From contig CANESK010000010.1 of the NCBI GenBank assembly GCA_947441075.1, positions 1-35,363 on the forward strand: DNA of 35,363 nucleotides. Reading direction: 5' to 3'. The first letter of the stretch is position 1. The number at the start of each line of letters is the position of its first letter. Shown here in pieces: positions 16,727 through 25,262 of the stretch. The DNA is from Verrucomicrobia subdivision 6 bacterium. Its GTDB lineage: Bacteria; Verrucomicrobiota; Verrucomicrobiia; Methylacidiphilales; Verrucolacustridaceae. A program made the position numbers and the translations under genes. The notes below the pieces were generated by a model. The model had not been told where the DNA came from, did no database searches, and saw nothing but the letters and a program-made list of their open reading frames with translations.

Positions 16727-17964
16727 ACGCGCCGCGCATTCTCATCGCGGGTGGTGGTGCCTCAGGCTTCTTTGCCGCCATCACCGCCGCCGAGGCCAAT
16801 CCCAATGCCCAAGTCGTCCTTCTTGAAAAAGGAACCCATCTTCTTGCCAAAGTCGGGATCTCAGGCGGCGGACGTTGCAACGTAACCCACGCCTGCTTCG
16901 AACCACGGGAACTCGCCACCCGCTACCCGCGTGGCGGACGCACTCTCATCGGACCCCTCACCCGCTTCGGTCCCACCGAAACCATCGACTGGTTCCAATC
17001 ACGCAATGTCTTCCTTAAAACCGAACACGACGGACGAATATTCCCTATCACCGACTCCTCCCAAACCATCATCGACTGTCTGACCACCGCCGCTCGTCTA
17101 GCTGGAGTCAAAATTCTTACCGGAACAGGGGTTGCCTCGATAACAAATTCCTCCGCTGGTGGCTTCATCTTACATCTCACTAACGGCTCACTCATGGAGT
17201 GCGATCGCTTTCTTTGGGCCGCCGGTGGATGCCGGCCCGAGTCTCATCCACCCTCAGGCCTCGGCCACACCCTTACTCCTCCCGTCCCCTCCCTCTTCAC
17301 CTTCCACGTCGACGCTCCCTGGCTTCGAGAATTAGCAGGCGTTTCCGTTGAATCGGTCGAAGTCTCAGTTCCTCACACCGATCTCAAAGAATGTGGCCCC
17401 CTCCTCTTTACTCACTCAGGACTGAGTGGCCCGGCCATCCTTCGCCTCTCCTCTTGGGGAGCCCGCCCCCTCCACGAACTGAATTATAATTTTCCTCTCC
17501 ATCTCAACTGGCTCCCCGCATCCTCTTCTGCCGATATCCTGCGCGAAATCCAAATTCGTCGCGAAACCATCGGAGCCCAAATGGTCCTACGCTCACGCTG
17601 GAATTCTCTTCCCCTGCGACTATGGGAGCAACTCCTCCTCCGCGCTGGCATTACCGAAGAACACCGCTGGTCCAAATTAAACCGCGAAACCGCCCTTCAG
17701 ATCGCGCAGATCCTCACCCATACCCAACTCCTCGTCACCGGTAAAAGTATGAATAAGGAGGAGTTCGTTACCAGCGGAGGAATCCCCCTCAACGAAGTTG
17801 ATTTCAAAACAATGGAAAGCCGCCTTGTTCCTGGCCTTTATTTCGCAGGGGAAGCCCTCGACATCGATGGCCTCACTGGTGGCTTTAACTTTCAATCCGC
17901 TTGGACAACCGGATGGATCGCAGGCCATGCCATGGCTAGCTCCTCCCCTCCCCCAACAAAATAG
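16723..17964 (+). CDS. HI0933-family flavoprotein (aminoacetone oxidase/BaiN-like)
   Basis: A 413-residue FAD-binding protein. Features of the HI0933/YhiN family: [19 protein letters not shown] at the N-terminus, [27 protein letters not shown], the repeated [34 protein letters not shown], and [49 protein letters not shown] in pieces at the C-terminus. The family includes BaiN and putative NAD(P)-dependent oxidoreductases, but the substrate is unknown here. I prefer the ATG at 16723 over an in-frame TTG at 16705, since it begins just before the dinucleotide fold and overlaps the preceding stop (ATGA). The paired cysteine-cluster protein might be an electron or metal partner, which is speculation. 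Confidence 0.85.
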   Translation: MNAPRILIAGGGASGFFAAITAAEANPNAQVVLLEKGTHLLAKVGISGGGRCNVTHACFEPRELATRYPRGGRTLIGPLTRFGPTETIDWFQSRNVFLKTEHDGRIFPITDSSQTIIDCLTTAARLAGVKILTGTGVASITNSSAGGFILHLTNGSLMECDRFLWAAGGCRPESHPPSGLGHTLTPPVPSLFTFHVDAPWLRELAGVSVESVEVSVPHTDLKECGPLLFTHSGLSGPAILRLSSWGARPLHELNYNFPLHLNWLPASSSADILREIQIRRETIGAQMVLRSRWNSLPLRLWEQLLLRAGITEEHRWSKLNRETALQIAQILTHTQLLVTGKSMNKEEFVTSGGIPLNEVDFKTMESRLVPGLYFAGEALDIDGLTGGFNFQSAWTTGWIAGHAMASSSPPPTK

Positions 17965-18022
17965 GGTACGACCATCCCAAACTGCTTCTATTTCAGCCCA
18001 ATTCTTTTTAGGCTATCCGATC

Positions 18023-18442
18023 TTGAAAGGTAAGAAACCACTCGTCGCCATCCTTATGGGCAGTCGCTCCGACTGGCCCACTCTCCGGCCCGCCCAAACC
18101 CTTCTCCGCCGAGCCGGCATCCCCACCGAAGTCCGCGTGGTCAGCGCCCATCGAACTCCCCAGCGTCTTTTCACCTACGCACGCTCCGCTGAAAAACGTG
18201 GCCTACGAATGATCCTCGCAGGCGCTGGCGGCGCTGCCCATCTCCCTGGTATGGTCGCAGCCCTTACTCCTCTCCCCGTCCTCGGAATTCCCGTCGCTGG
18301 CAAAGCCCTCCGCGGACTCGACTCCCTCCTTTCTATCGCCCAAATGCCAGCTGGCATCCCTGTCGCTACTTTCCCCATCGGAAAAAAAGGGGCCATCGCC
18401 GCCGCTCGCTTCGCCATCGCACTTCTTCAACACTTCCCGTGA
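18023..18442 (+). CDS. purE: N5-carboxyaminoimidazole ribonucleotide mutase
   Basis: A 139-residue class-I PurE converting N5-CAIR to CAIR in purine synthesis. It shows the conserved [12 protein letters not shown] at the N-terminus, [10 protein letters not shown] with the catalytic His, [27 protein letters not shown], and MPAGIPVAT. The best start is a TTG at 18023 just before the first strand; the open frame continues far upstream without family resemblance and overlaps the previous gene. It is shorter than the 160-170 residues of typical PurE, mainly at the C-terminus. It overlaps purK by four bases (GTGA), and PurE needs PurK's product, so coupling makes sense. Confidence 0.92.
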   Translation: MKGKKPLVAILMGSRSDWPTLRPAQTLLRRAGIPTEVRVVSAHRTPQRLFTYARSAEKRGLRMILAGAGGAAHLPGMVAALTPLPVLGIPVAGKALRGLDSLLSIAQMPAGIPVATFPIGKKGAIAAARFAIALLQHFP

Positions 18443-19593
18443 TTCCTCCAGGCAAAACCATCGGCATCGTCGGAGGGGGCCAACTCGGGCGCATGCTCGC
18501 CCTCACCGCTCGCCGCTTAGGTTACCGCATCGCCGTTCTCGACCCCGAACTCGCTTGCCCCGCTGCCCCCGTCGCCGATGTCGCCCTGACCGCCCCATTC
18601 GACGATTCCAAAGCTCTCCGACGCCTGGCCGAAGCCAGCGACGTCGTTACCTACGAGTTCGAAAATATTCCTGTCGAATCTCTTCGCCAAATCGCTTCGA
18701 TCCGACCGGTTTTTCCCCACCCCGAAGTCCTTCACCTCTGCCAACACCGCGAACGGGAACGCGAATTTCTTAAGAAATATAATTTCCCCAGTCCTCGCTT
18801 CGAAATTGTCGCCTCCGCCAGCGAACTCGCTTCGGCCCTCACCCGATTCCCTGGCAAAACCCGTCTTAAATCCTCCGCATTTGGCTACGATGGCAAAGGG
18901 CAACTTCCCCTCGACCCCTCCGCCAACCCTCAACAAGCCTGGTCCCAAATCAATGTTCCCCGGGCTGTTCTTGAAGAGCACGTTCCTTTTGTCCGCGAAC
19001 TATCGGTCCTCCTTGCCCGCCAATCCACTGGTCTTTCCGTGCCATTCCCTCCTTTCGAGAACCGCCACCAAGGAGGTGTTTTGGAACGTACCGTCTTCCC
19101 CGCTCGCACTTCCGCCACAACCGCTGCTGCCGCCCTCTCTCTCGCCTCCTCTATCGCCGACCAGCTCCAACTGGTCGGCTTGCTTGGCGTTGAACTATTC
19201 GAACTCGACGACGGCAAACTTCTCGTCAACGAACTGGCCCCCCGCGTGCACAACTCAGGCCATCTTACCGCTGAAGCCTGCCATACCAGCCAGTTCGAAC
19301 AGCAGATCCGAGCCGTCTGTGGCTTGCCCCTCGGACTCGTCACCCCCCTCTGTCCCGCGGTCATGTTCAATCTCCTAGGGGATCTTTGGGTCCAAGGGGA
19401 GCCAGACTGGTCTCCCCTCTTCGCTCTTCCTGGGACTGTCCTTCATCTCTACGGAAAGTCAGTCGCCCGACCTGGCCGTAAAATGGGTCACTTAACCATT
19501 CGCGCCGCCACCACCGAGGAAGCCATCCGCCTCGGTAACCTCGCCCTCAATCCGATCCGCGCTCAAGCCGGTTTACCCCCCTTAACTGCCTAA
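18439..19593 (+). CDS. purK: N5-carboxyaminoimidazole ribonucleotide synthase
   Basis: A 384-residue ATP-grasp enzyme making N5-CAIR from AIR, bicarbonate and ATP, for PurE. It starts at GTG 18439 with [22 protein letters not shown], followed by [26 protein letters not shown], and the ATP-grasp parts [26 protein letters not shown] and [27 protein letters not shown]. Length and order are normal. The start overlaps the purE stop (GTGA). The gene ends 127 bases before tRNA-Gln. Confidence 0.95.
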   Translation: MIPPGKTIGIVGGGQLGRMLALTARRLGYRIAVLDPELACPAAPVADVALTAPFDDSKALRRLAEASDVVTYEFENIPVESLRQIASIRPVFPHPEVLHLCQHREREREFLKKYNFPSPRFEIVASASELASALTRFPGKTRLKSSAFGYDGKGQLPLDPSANPQQAWSQINVPRAVLEEHVPFVRELSVLLARQSTGLSVPFPPFENRHQGGVLERTVFPARTSATTAAAALSLASSIADQLQLVGLLGVELFELDDGKLLVNELAPRVHNSGHLTAEACHTSQFEQQIRAVCGLPLGLVTPLCPAVMFNLLGDLWVQGEPDWSPLFALPGTVLHLYGKSVARPGRKMGHLTIRAATTEEAIRLGNLALNPIRAQAGLPPLTA

Positions 19594-19720
19594 TCTCGCG
19601 TTCTCTCGTATTTTCAGATCCATCTGCCCTCGCTTGATCAAGGCGCAAAACACGCCAGATCTATCTCTATCCAAATGTCTGCTCGAATTATTTTAAAAGA
19701 TCGACTACTCTTTCTCTGTT

Positions 19721-19792
19721 TGCCGGCTGGTGCAATGGTAGCACACCAGACTTTGGATCTGGCTGTTCCTGGTTCGAATCCAGGGCCGGCAG
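19721..19792 (+). tRNA. tRNA-Gln (anticodon TTG)
   Basis: A 72-nt cloverleaf: acceptor TGCCGGC/GCCGGCA, D-arm GTGC/GCAC, anticodon stem CCAGA/TCTGG around CTTTGGA (anticodon TTG, reading CAA/CAG, Gln), T-arm CCTGG-TTCGAAT-CCAGG, discriminator G. No CCA is encoded. It lies 3 bases from the stop of convergent purN. Confidence 0.95.
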
Positions 19793-19795
19793 CGT

Positions 19796-20404
19796 CTATT
19801 TCCTCGGGTCCTCTGCCCAGGGAATCTTTCCCTCCGCCAACCCTCGCACCACTTGAGGAAGACACCGATGCTCCGCCTCTTGAATTCGCCCATGCAACGA
19901 CTCCGCACTATCCCCCGCCAAGACTGGTACCGTTTCCTGTCGCAAAATCTCTCCTCCATCCACCTGCGAATTGACCCAGTGCACCGTGCACCCCGCCTCT
20001 TTTACACCCGCCAACCGCGCCTGCTCCCAAGCCCGTAGTCCAGGAAAGGCAGGAAGAAGCGAGGGATGGATATTAATGATCCTCCCTCCGAATTTGCGTA
20101 AAAGCGGATCTTTCACCACCCGCATGTACCCCGCCAAAACCAACAGATCCACCCTCGCCTTCTCCAACGCCAAGGCCAACTCCTCCTCAATCTCTGGCTC
20201 TAACTTCGTACGGAAGTTACTCTTTCGACAGACCACCCTAGGAAGATTTAGCTTTTTCGCATGCTCGACAATTTTCGCCTCCGCCCGATCACTCCCCACC
20301 ATAACAATTTCAGCCGGAATCTTGTCCCGCTCAATCGCCCTAGCCAACGCGACAAAATTACTCCCTTGCCCTGACCCCAAAACCCCCAAGCGGAGCCCTC
20401 TCAC
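19796..20404 (-). CDS. purN: Phosphoribosylglycinamide formyltransferase
   Basis: A 202-residue enzyme transferring formyl from 10-formyl-tetrahydrofolate to GAR in purine synthesis. It shows LGVLGSGQGSNF at the N-terminus, VVCRKSNF, LAGYMRVV, the catalytic IINIHPSLLPAFPG (Asn and His), and VHWVNSQVDGGEIL with the catalytic Asp. The length is normal for PurN. Its start overlaps the stop of the heptose adenylyltransferase gene by four bases (ATGA), so they are probably co-transcribed although their pathways are unrelated. Confidence 0.95.
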   Translation of the reverse strand: MRGLRLGVLGSGQGSNFVALARAIERDKIPAEIVMVGSDRAEAKIVEHAKKLNLPRVVCRKSNFRTKLEPEIEEELALALEKARVDLLVLAGYMRVVKDPLLRKFGGRIINIHPSLLPAFPGLRAWEQARLAGVKEAGCTVHWVNSQVDGGEILRQETVPVLAGDSAESLHGRIQEAEHRCLPQVVRGLAEGKIPWAEDPRK

Positions 20405-20874
20405 TTCTTCAACTTCTGCAGCACGGCGGTGGTCGAACGTCCAGGAGTCAACGGTAGCACCTTCACTATGCCCCCCCCTTTTTTTACCGCCGCCAGTTCA
20501 TCTTGATCCAACTGCTCCGCTTGGTAATCCCCACCTTTCACATAAATATCGGGCCTCACAGCATCCAAGAAACGAGTCGCTCGCTTCTCGGAAAAGATTA
20601 ACACTGCATCCACCCCCGCTAGTCCTGCCACCACTTCTGCTCGGTCCCCTTCAGGATTGACTGGCCTCCCCTCTCCTTTCAACTCTCGCACACTGCTGTC
20701 CCCATTGACCCCCACCACTAGGACATCCCCCTGCGCTCGCGCTTCCTGCAGAAAACGGACATGCCCCACGTGCAAAAGGTCAAAGCATCCATTCGTGGCC
20801 ACGACCTTGACCCCGCGCTTCTTTGCCTCCTCCCGCCAAGCCGGAAGTTTCTCCCAAGAAAGTTGTATCCCCAT
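20401..20874 (-). CDS. D-glycero-beta-D-manno-heptose 1-phosphate adenylyltransferase (RfaE domain II)
   Basis: A 157-residue nucleotidyltransferase activating heptose 1-phosphate with ATP for LPS core synthesis. It has ATNGCFDLLHVGHVRFLQEA (the HxGH cytidylyltransferase motif), VGVNGDSSVRELKG, RPVNPEGDRAEVVAGL, RPDIYVKGGDY, and PGRSTTAVLQKL. It lacks the kinase domain found in fused HldE, so the kinase must be a separate gene. The ATG at 20874 begins near the family start; a longer reading from 20916 adds 14 basic residues without resemblance. It is divergent from the toxin-like gene and overlaps purN downstream. Confidence 0.92.
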   Translation of the reverse strand: MGIQLSWEKLPAWREEAKKRGVKVVATNGCFDLLHVGHVRFLQEARAQGDVLVVGVNGDSSVRELKGEGRPVNPEGDRAEVVAGLAGVDAVLIFSEKRATRFLDAVRPDIYVKGGDYQAEQLDQDELAAVKKGGGIVKVLPLTPGRSTTAVLQKLKK

Positions 20875-20941
20875 CACTGAGAATCTTGACCCGCCCCTCC
20901 GCACTCGCAACATCAAATCAGAAAGGTAATCGAGCCATTTT

Positions 20942-21214
20942 ATGGATTTTGACTGGTCCCTCTATTCCACTCCTGAAGTTCCCCAAACGGAAGTTCATGA
21001 AAGCTTTGAAGATCCCTTCTGCCTGCGGATCCTTCCAGGCGGCGGGCCATTAGCTGAACACTCCCGCTTTCTCTGCCTCGGCAAAAGCCTAGCCGGAAAA
21101 TCTCTCTTCTCCCTTTACAGCGCGGATGGTCGGCGCATGCGACCCATCGCCACTAGACCCATGACAGACGCCGAAGACCATTTTTACGAACGAAAAGCTA
21201 AGGAATCCCTTTGA
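20942..21214 (+). CDS. BrnT-like ribonuclease toxin
   Basis: A 90-residue protein resembling BrnT toxins (RelE-like fold): ESFEDPFCLRI, SRFLCLGKSLAGKSLFSLYS and RMRPIATRPMTDAEDHFYER correspond to the usual F.DP, R...LG.S..GR.L and R.ISAR.....E...YE blocks. The canonical N-terminal stretch EWD..K...N..KH is replaced by a short MDFDWSLYSTPEV segment, so the first conserved block is missing. Known BrnT toxins cleave RNA and are neutralised by BrnA. The downstream gene starts inside this stop codon and encodes a ribbon-helix-helix-like protein, which fits a toxin-antitoxin pair. Toxicity is inferred only. Confidence 0.7.
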   Translation: MDFDWSLYSTPEVPQTEVHESFEDPFCLRILPGGGPLAEHSRFLCLGKSLAGKSLFSLYSADGRRMRPIATRPMTDAEDHFYERKAKESL

Positions 21215-21495
21215 CCCCAGCCCTCACCACGATTCGAAAATGGGAAGAAATTCCTTTTTTTCCCAACCCCAATGAAGAGGCAACCTACTGGGCTGCTCAC
21301 CAGTTGGATCCCGCTCTTATGGCCGGCTCTCTTTCTTTGACCGAGGGCCAAGATTCCACCTCGATTACCTTGCGAATGGATCCCCGTATGCTCAGCCGCC
21401 TCAAACGCCTCGCCGCACGGCGCTACCTCAACTATCAGTCCATGATGAAACAGTGGATAGCCGAGCGTTTAGAAAAAGAGCTCCCAGGAGCTTAA
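21211..21495 (+). CDS. CopG/BrnA-like antitoxin
   Basis: A 94-residue protein whose C-terminal half, SITLRMDPRMLSRLKRLAARRYLNYQSMMKQWIAERLEKEL, given here in pieces, reads as a ribbon-helix-helix DNA-binding domain (strand TSITLRMD, helix, then YLNYQSMMKQWI). This is the CopG/BrnA pattern. The N-terminal ~50 residues, rich in charged and aromatic residues, would bind and block the toxin. The TTG start at 21211 overlaps the toxin stop (TTGA), so the two are translationally coupled. Antitoxins of this type usually bind their own promoter; the short space before 20942 is the place to look. Confidence 0.7.
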   Translation: MTPALTTIRKWEEIPFFPNPNEEATYWAAHQLDPALMAGSLSLTEGQDSTSITLRMDPRMLSRLKRLAARRYLNYQSMMKQWIAERLEKELPGA

Positions 21496-21509
21496 CTCGA
21501 GCTTTGCCT

Positions 21510-21944
21510 CTACGAAGCTAGTAACCCTGAAAACTCATCCGCATTAAGCTCGAAAAGCAGTTCGTAGACCTCCGCCACCCCATCTGAGAAACCGACCGCC
21601 GCCGAACTCGCCATCTGCCGAACCGCCGCAAACCCTTCAACCGCTCCCGTCGGATCTCGCAAAGGAATGAAGTCGATTCGTAAACGAAACTCTTTGCCCC
21701 GCAATTTTCCTTGGGTCTGCCGATACTCCGCACTGCATCCGTTACCACACGCAAGATTTTGTACCACCTTGCTCATCTCCTTTCGCGCCGCCACCGCGCC
21801 CTTCCATAATACTTGGACGGGCGCTCCCACCATCGACCTTTGCATCCCCGTCGCCCACCGAATTCGTAATTCTCGATCCACTAAAGCCACCGTATGGCCC
21901 GAACTCTTCAACGCATCTACGATCATGTTTTGAAAAGTTTGCAT
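21510..21944 (-). CDS. PAS-like domain protein
   Basis: A 144-residue protein. Residues ~1-110 look like a PAS domain: VDALKSSGHTVALVDRELRIRWATG at the start, a long loop, then LRGKEFRLRIDFIPLRDPTGAVEGFAAVRQM as the last strands. A single CGNGC pair sits in the middle, possibly for a metal or disulfide. The last ~35 residues form a helix. There is no output domain, so it may act as a stand-alone sensor or a partner of a kinase elsewhere. I chose the ATG at 21944; a TTG at 21977 would add 11 residues. It diverges from pyk across an AT-rich region. Confidence 0.6.
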   Translation of the reverse strand: MQTFQNMIVDALKSSGHTVALVDRELRIRWATGMQRSMVGAPVQVLWKGAVAARKEMSKVVQNLACGNGCSAEYRQTQGKLRGKEFRLRIDFIPLRDPTGAVEGFAAVRQMASSAAVGFSDGVAEVYELLFELNADEFSGLLAS

Positions 21945-22007
21945 AAGCACTCGCAAGTAGAATAATTCGCTTGCCAACGCTTAATAGCAACATTTAATTT
22001 AAATTTA

Positions 22008-22036
22008 TTAACATCTGTATGTATCTACTGTTTAAT
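22008..22036 (+). promoter_or_regulatory. Candidate sigma-70 promoter for pyk
   Basis: TTAACA (22008-22013) and TTTAAT (22031-22036) are separated by 17 bases, each one mismatch from consensus, in the conspicuously AT-rich 175-bp stretch between the PAS-like gene and pyk. The start of transcription would be near 22043, giving a leader of about 77 nt. This is a pattern match only. Confidence 0.5.
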
Positions 22037-22119
22037 GTTTTAAATTCAATATATCAAAGTGTTCCAGACATTCTGCGTCCTCTTCTTCTTTTTATTCCAT
22101 AAACAGGCTAATAAGGGAG

Positions 22120-23574
22120 GTGCCTACTACCTCCGCAACTTCTACCTCCACATGGAAACTGCCCTTCGCGCGCAGGACAAAGCTCATCGCCACCCTCGGA
22201 CCGCAACACACCGATCCCTCCGCCCTCTCTCAACTTCTCGACGGTGGGGCCGATGTCTTCCGCCTAAATATGTCCCATGCCAGCCACGACTTTGTCCGCC
22301 AGGTCGCACCCTCCCTTCGCACTCTCGCCGCCAGTCGCGGCAAGGAAATCTCCCTACTCCTCGATACCCAAGGACCCGCCATCCGTACTGGAACCATCGG
22401 CACCCCACGCCACCTCAAAGTCGGCGACACTCTTATCCTCAGCGTCGATCCTCACGCCTCAGCGCCCGCCGTTCCCGTAAACTACCCCGATCTCCTGCAT
22501 GATCTCGAACCTGGACAAAAACTCCTCGTCGATAACGGCGTCCTCCATCTTCAAGTCCTCAGCAAAGATGCCACCTCCCTCCACTGCCGTGTCTTAACCG
22601 CAGGCGTCCTAGGGGATCGTCGACACATCAACCTTCCAGGAGTTCGTGTCAATCTTCCCGCTATTACCGAAAAAGATGCCGCCGATTTAAAAGTAGGTCT
22701 CGAAATCGGCATCGATTGGGTCGCCTTATCTTTCGTTCGTGATCCCGCCGATGTTCTCGCTTTACGAGATTTCCTTTCCCAGCACAACGCCAAGGAGGTC
22801 GGCATCATTGCTAAAATCGAAGATCAGTCGGCTGTTAAAAATATCCTCGGCATTGTCTCCGCGGCCGACGCCATCATGGTCGCGCGCGGCGATCTCGGAG
22901 TGGAGTGCCCCTACGAGGAACTCCCCATCATTCAACGTAAAATTCTCAAACAGTGCATTGCCTCCATGAAGCCGGTCATCGTCGCCACCCACATGCTCGA
23001 AAGTATGATCTCCAATCCCCTGCCCACCCGCGCAGAAATCACCGACGTCGCCAACGCCGTCTTTGAAGGTGCCGATGCCATTATGCTTTCAGGCGAAACC
23101 GCCACCGGAAAGTATCCACGAGCCTGTCTCGAAGTCCTCGACCGAGTTGCCCGTCGTATCGAACGCTCTGGCTCCATTGGCTACGAAAAAGGCATTCACA
23201 CCGAGGGAGAGGCAGATGGAGTCGTGTCCGCAGGTGTCCATCTCGCCAATCAACTCGAAGCCCAAGGCATTCTTCTTTTCACCCGCACGGGACGAATGGC
23301 CCGCGTCGCCGCCGCCCTGCGCCCAAAAGTTACCCCCATCTATGCCTTCACCCCCACCGTTGCCCTCGCTCGCCAACTGGCACTGCATTATGGCGTACGC
23401 GCCCGCTGCCTTCCCTTTGAACGCCAAGAAAGGGAAGTTCTTATTCGCGATGTCATCGGTGATCTCCTCGCCAAAGGACTGATCCTTCCTCATGCCCCCC
23501 TCGTCATCATCAATACCTCCATCGTCGGCGATAAAACCTACCGCACAGTCCAAGCTCGCACCGCGCAGGTTTAA
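22120..23574 (+). CDS. pyk: Pyruvate kinase
   Basis: A 484-residue enzyme transferring phosphate from phosphoenolpyruvate to ADP. It shows RRTKLIATLGP at the N-terminus, VFRLNMSHASHD, LLLDTQGPAIRTG, IIAKIEDQSAV, IMVARGDLGVECPYEE with the metal-binding residues, VATHMLES and the signature PTRAEITDVANAVFEGADAIMLSGETATGKYP in pieces. A normal-length C-terminal domain follows. The GTG at 22120 is the only usable in-frame start near the N-terminus, but the AGGGAGG sequence that would serve as ribosome site directly abuts it; a nearby ATG at 22152 is in another frame. The enzyme call is firm, and the start is uncertain. Confidence 0.95.
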   Translation: MPTTSATSTSTWKLPFARRTKLIATLGPQHTDPSALSQLLDGGADVFRLNMSHASHDFVRQVAPSLRTLAASRGKEISLLLDTQGPAIRTGTIGTPRHLKVGDTLILSVDPHASAPAVPVNYPDLLHDLEPGQKLLVDNGVLHLQVLSKDATSLHCRVLTAGVLGDRRHINLPGVRVNLPAITEKDAADLKVGLEIGIDWVALSFVRDPADVLALRDFLSQHNAKEVGIIAKIEDQSAVKNILGIVSAADAIMVARGDLGVECPYEELPIIQRKILKQCIASMKPVIVATHMLESMISNPLPTRAEITDVANAVFEGADAIMLSGETATGKYPRACLEVLDRVARRIERSGSIGYEKGIHTEGEADGVVSAGVHLANQLEAQGILLFTRTGRMARVAAALRPKVTPIYAFTPTVALARQLALHYGVRARCLPFERQEREVLIRDVIGDLLAKGLILPHAPLVIINTSIVGDKTYRTVQARTAQV

Positions 23575-23641
23575 TTCCTTTCTCCTAACCTCGTTTAATA
23601 ATTCCCTTTTGACTCAACTCCTCTGGAGGCAAATTAGAAGT

Positions 23642-23956
23642 ATGTCCAAACCCTCCCGTCTCGATCATGTGGCCTTGGCCGTCACCGATGTGCCCGCCGC
23701 GGTTCGTTGGTGGACCGAACACTTTGCTTGTCGCGTTAAATATGCGGATGCCACCTGGGCGCAACTCGATTTCGAGAATACCTCCCTCGCCCTCGTTACC
23801 GAAGGCCAACACCCTCTACACCTCGGGTTTCTCGTGCCCGACGCCTCCGCCTACGGCAAAGCTCAAACCCACCGCGACGGAACCAAATCAGTCTATGCTC
23901 AAGCCCCAGGCGGCGCCATCGAGTACGTCGAACGCCCTACCCCACCATCCCCATGA
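23642..23956 (+). CDS. VOC (glyoxalase/dioxygenase superfamily) protein
   Basis: A 104-residue protein with the VOC pattern: RLDHVALAVTDVPAAVRWWTEHF at the N-terminus (metal-site His in LDHVALAV), TWAQLDFENTSLALV, HLGFLVPD, and GGAIEYVERP with a Glu at the end of the module. This is a single two-module VOC unit of the glyoxalase/bleomycin-resistance type; the reaction cannot be inferred. I chose the ATG at 23642, at the start of the first strand. The stop overlaps the BtpA-family start by four bases (ATGA), suggesting co-expression. Confidence 0.8.
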   Translation: MSKPSRLDHVALAVTDVPAAVRWWTEHFACRVKYADATWAQLDFENTSLALVTEGQHPLHLGFLVPDASAYGKAQTHRDGTKSVYAQAPGGAIEYVERPTPPSP

Positions 23957-24750
23957 CCCCTTTTGCCCTCTTTCAAAAAAAGCCGGTTCTACTTGGCGTC
24001 GTACACCTCCCGGCCCTACCCGGCGCCCCTCACTACTCCGGAAATCTCTCCCAGGCCCGTACCGCCCTCCGCCGCGATCTTCAGGCTCTTCATCGTGGCG
24101 GCGCCCACGCCATTATCATCGAAAATTTCGGCGATACTCCCTTTCCTCAAGGCTCCGCCAGTCCCGCCACCGTCGCCGCCCTCACCTCCCTAGCCACGGA
24201 AGCCCGTGACCTTTTCCCTGGACCCCTCGGAATCAACCTTCTACGTAATGACGGCATCGGGGCGATGGCCATCGCCCATGCAGTCGGAGCTCAGTTTATC
24301 CGCGTCAATGTCCTCGTCGGTGCCCGCGTTGCCGATCAAGGACTCATCTCAGGAATCGCCGAGAGCCTTCTTCGGTTCCGTCGTGAAATTGGCGCAGAGA
24401 AAATTCGCATCTTCGCCGATGTCGACGTGAAACACTCCGCCCCCCTCGCAGCAGGCTACACCTTGGAAGATGAGTCTCGCGACGCCTGGGAACGCGGCGG
24501 TGCCGATGCCCTCATTGTCACTGGCGGCGGGACCGGTTGGTCTGCCGATCCTGAACATCTTCGCCGCGTCCACTCCATCGTCCCGCGTGCCCCTCTCCTC
24601 ATCGGTAGCGGCACCACCCTAGAAACCCTTCCTACCTTTCTCCCAGAAGCTTCAGGTTTCATTGTCGGCACGGCCCTCAAGAAGAATAGTAAAATCAATC
24701 CCGCCCGCGTCCGCGCTTTCGTCGCCGCCCTAGCCAAAGCTCGCAACTAG
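23953..24750 (+). CDS. BtpA/SgcQ family protein
   Basis: A 265-residue TIM-barrel-like protein of the BtpA family: LLGVVHLPALPGAPHYSG at the N-terminus, GGAHAIIIENFGDTPF, GINLLRNDGIGAMAIA, FIRVNVLVGARVADQG, FADVDVKHSAPL and GTALKKNSKI at the end. BtpA is known in cyanobacteria as a photosystem I stability factor, and SgcQ is a homologue in a sugar cluster of E. coli; in a non-photosynthetic bacterium the role is unknown. Conserved Asp, His and Asn residues at strand ends suggest an enzyme. It overlaps the VOC gene upstream, and the next gene begins 7 bases downstream. Confidence 0.85.
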   Translation: MTPFALFQKKPVLLGVVHLPALPGAPHYSGNLSQARTALRRDLQALHRGGAHAIIIENFGDTPFPQGSASPATVAALTSLATEARDLFPGPLGINLLRNDGIGAMAIAHAVGAQFIRVNVLVGARVADQGLISGIAESLLRFRREIGAEKIRIFADVDVKHSAPLAAGYTLEDESRDAWERGGADALIVTGGGTGWSADPEHLRRVHSIVPRAPLLIGSGTTLETLPTFLPEASGFIVGTALKKNSKINPARVRAFVAALAKARN

Positions 24751-24757
24751 CTACCCC

Positions 24758-25243
24758 ATGTTTTCACCCGTCCATATCCCCGTGGGAATGGCACTCGCCC
24801 ACTGGATTCCTGGTGGTCCCATCCCCGCCTTCTGCGCAGGAGTTCTCAGTCACCTCCTTTTCGATGCCATCCCCCATGGCGATGCAGGCATCGGGCACTG
24901 GGTCCACTCTTCTCCAAATCACCTCACCAAACTTAAACGCCTCCTGCCGATGGTTTTTGTCGACCAGATCCTCGGTGCAGGAGTTTTTTTTCTACTTCTC
25001 TCATCTCCCCTTCTTGCATCCACCGGATTCTGGACTCTTCTTGCAGGAGCCTTCGGCTCCATTCTCCCCGATTACCTAACAGGAATCCGCGATCTGCTTC
25101 AGAAACCGCCAAGCTGTCTTGAATCGATCCATCGCCTCCACGAAAAGTGCCACTACCGAGGCAAAGAACCTTTCAACATCGTCACGGGACTCATTTTTCA
25201 AGCTGGGCTCGTTGGTCTCGGCGTCTTTTTCGCATTCCGATAA
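24758..25243 (+). CDS. Hypothetical membrane protein
   Basis: A 161-residue protein with about four hydrophobic segments: residues ~1-35, ~65-85, ~88-108 and ~143-160. Between them lie conserved-looking polar motifs (HLLFDAIPHGD, LPDYLTGIRDL, IHRLHEKCHYRG). The His/Asp pairs near the membrane recall integral-membrane metal-dependent hydrolases of the YdjM/DUF457 type, but the resemblance is weak and I do not assign a function. It starts 7 bases after the BtpA-family gene and faces the ABC transporter operon. Confidence 0.55.
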   Translation: MFSPVHIPVGMALAHWIPGGPIPAFCAGVLSHLLFDAIPHGDAGIGHWVHSSPNHLTKLKRLLPMVFVDQILGAGVFFLLLSSPLLASTGFWTLLAGAFGSILPDYLTGIRDLLQKPPSCLESIHRLHEKCHYRGKEPFNIVTGLIFQAGLVGLGVFFAFR

Positions 25244-25262
25244 GCGGAACACCTTAACCCTT

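Noticed and set aside
17798-18022. An N-terminal extension of purE
   Set aside because: The open frame runs back into the flavoprotein gene but has no PurE resemblance, so the TTG at 18023 is preferred.
18806-19378. A 190-codon open frame within purK in another frame
   Set aside because: It is rich in Pro, Ser and Leu, as expected from a shifted reading of purK, and purK itself is complete.
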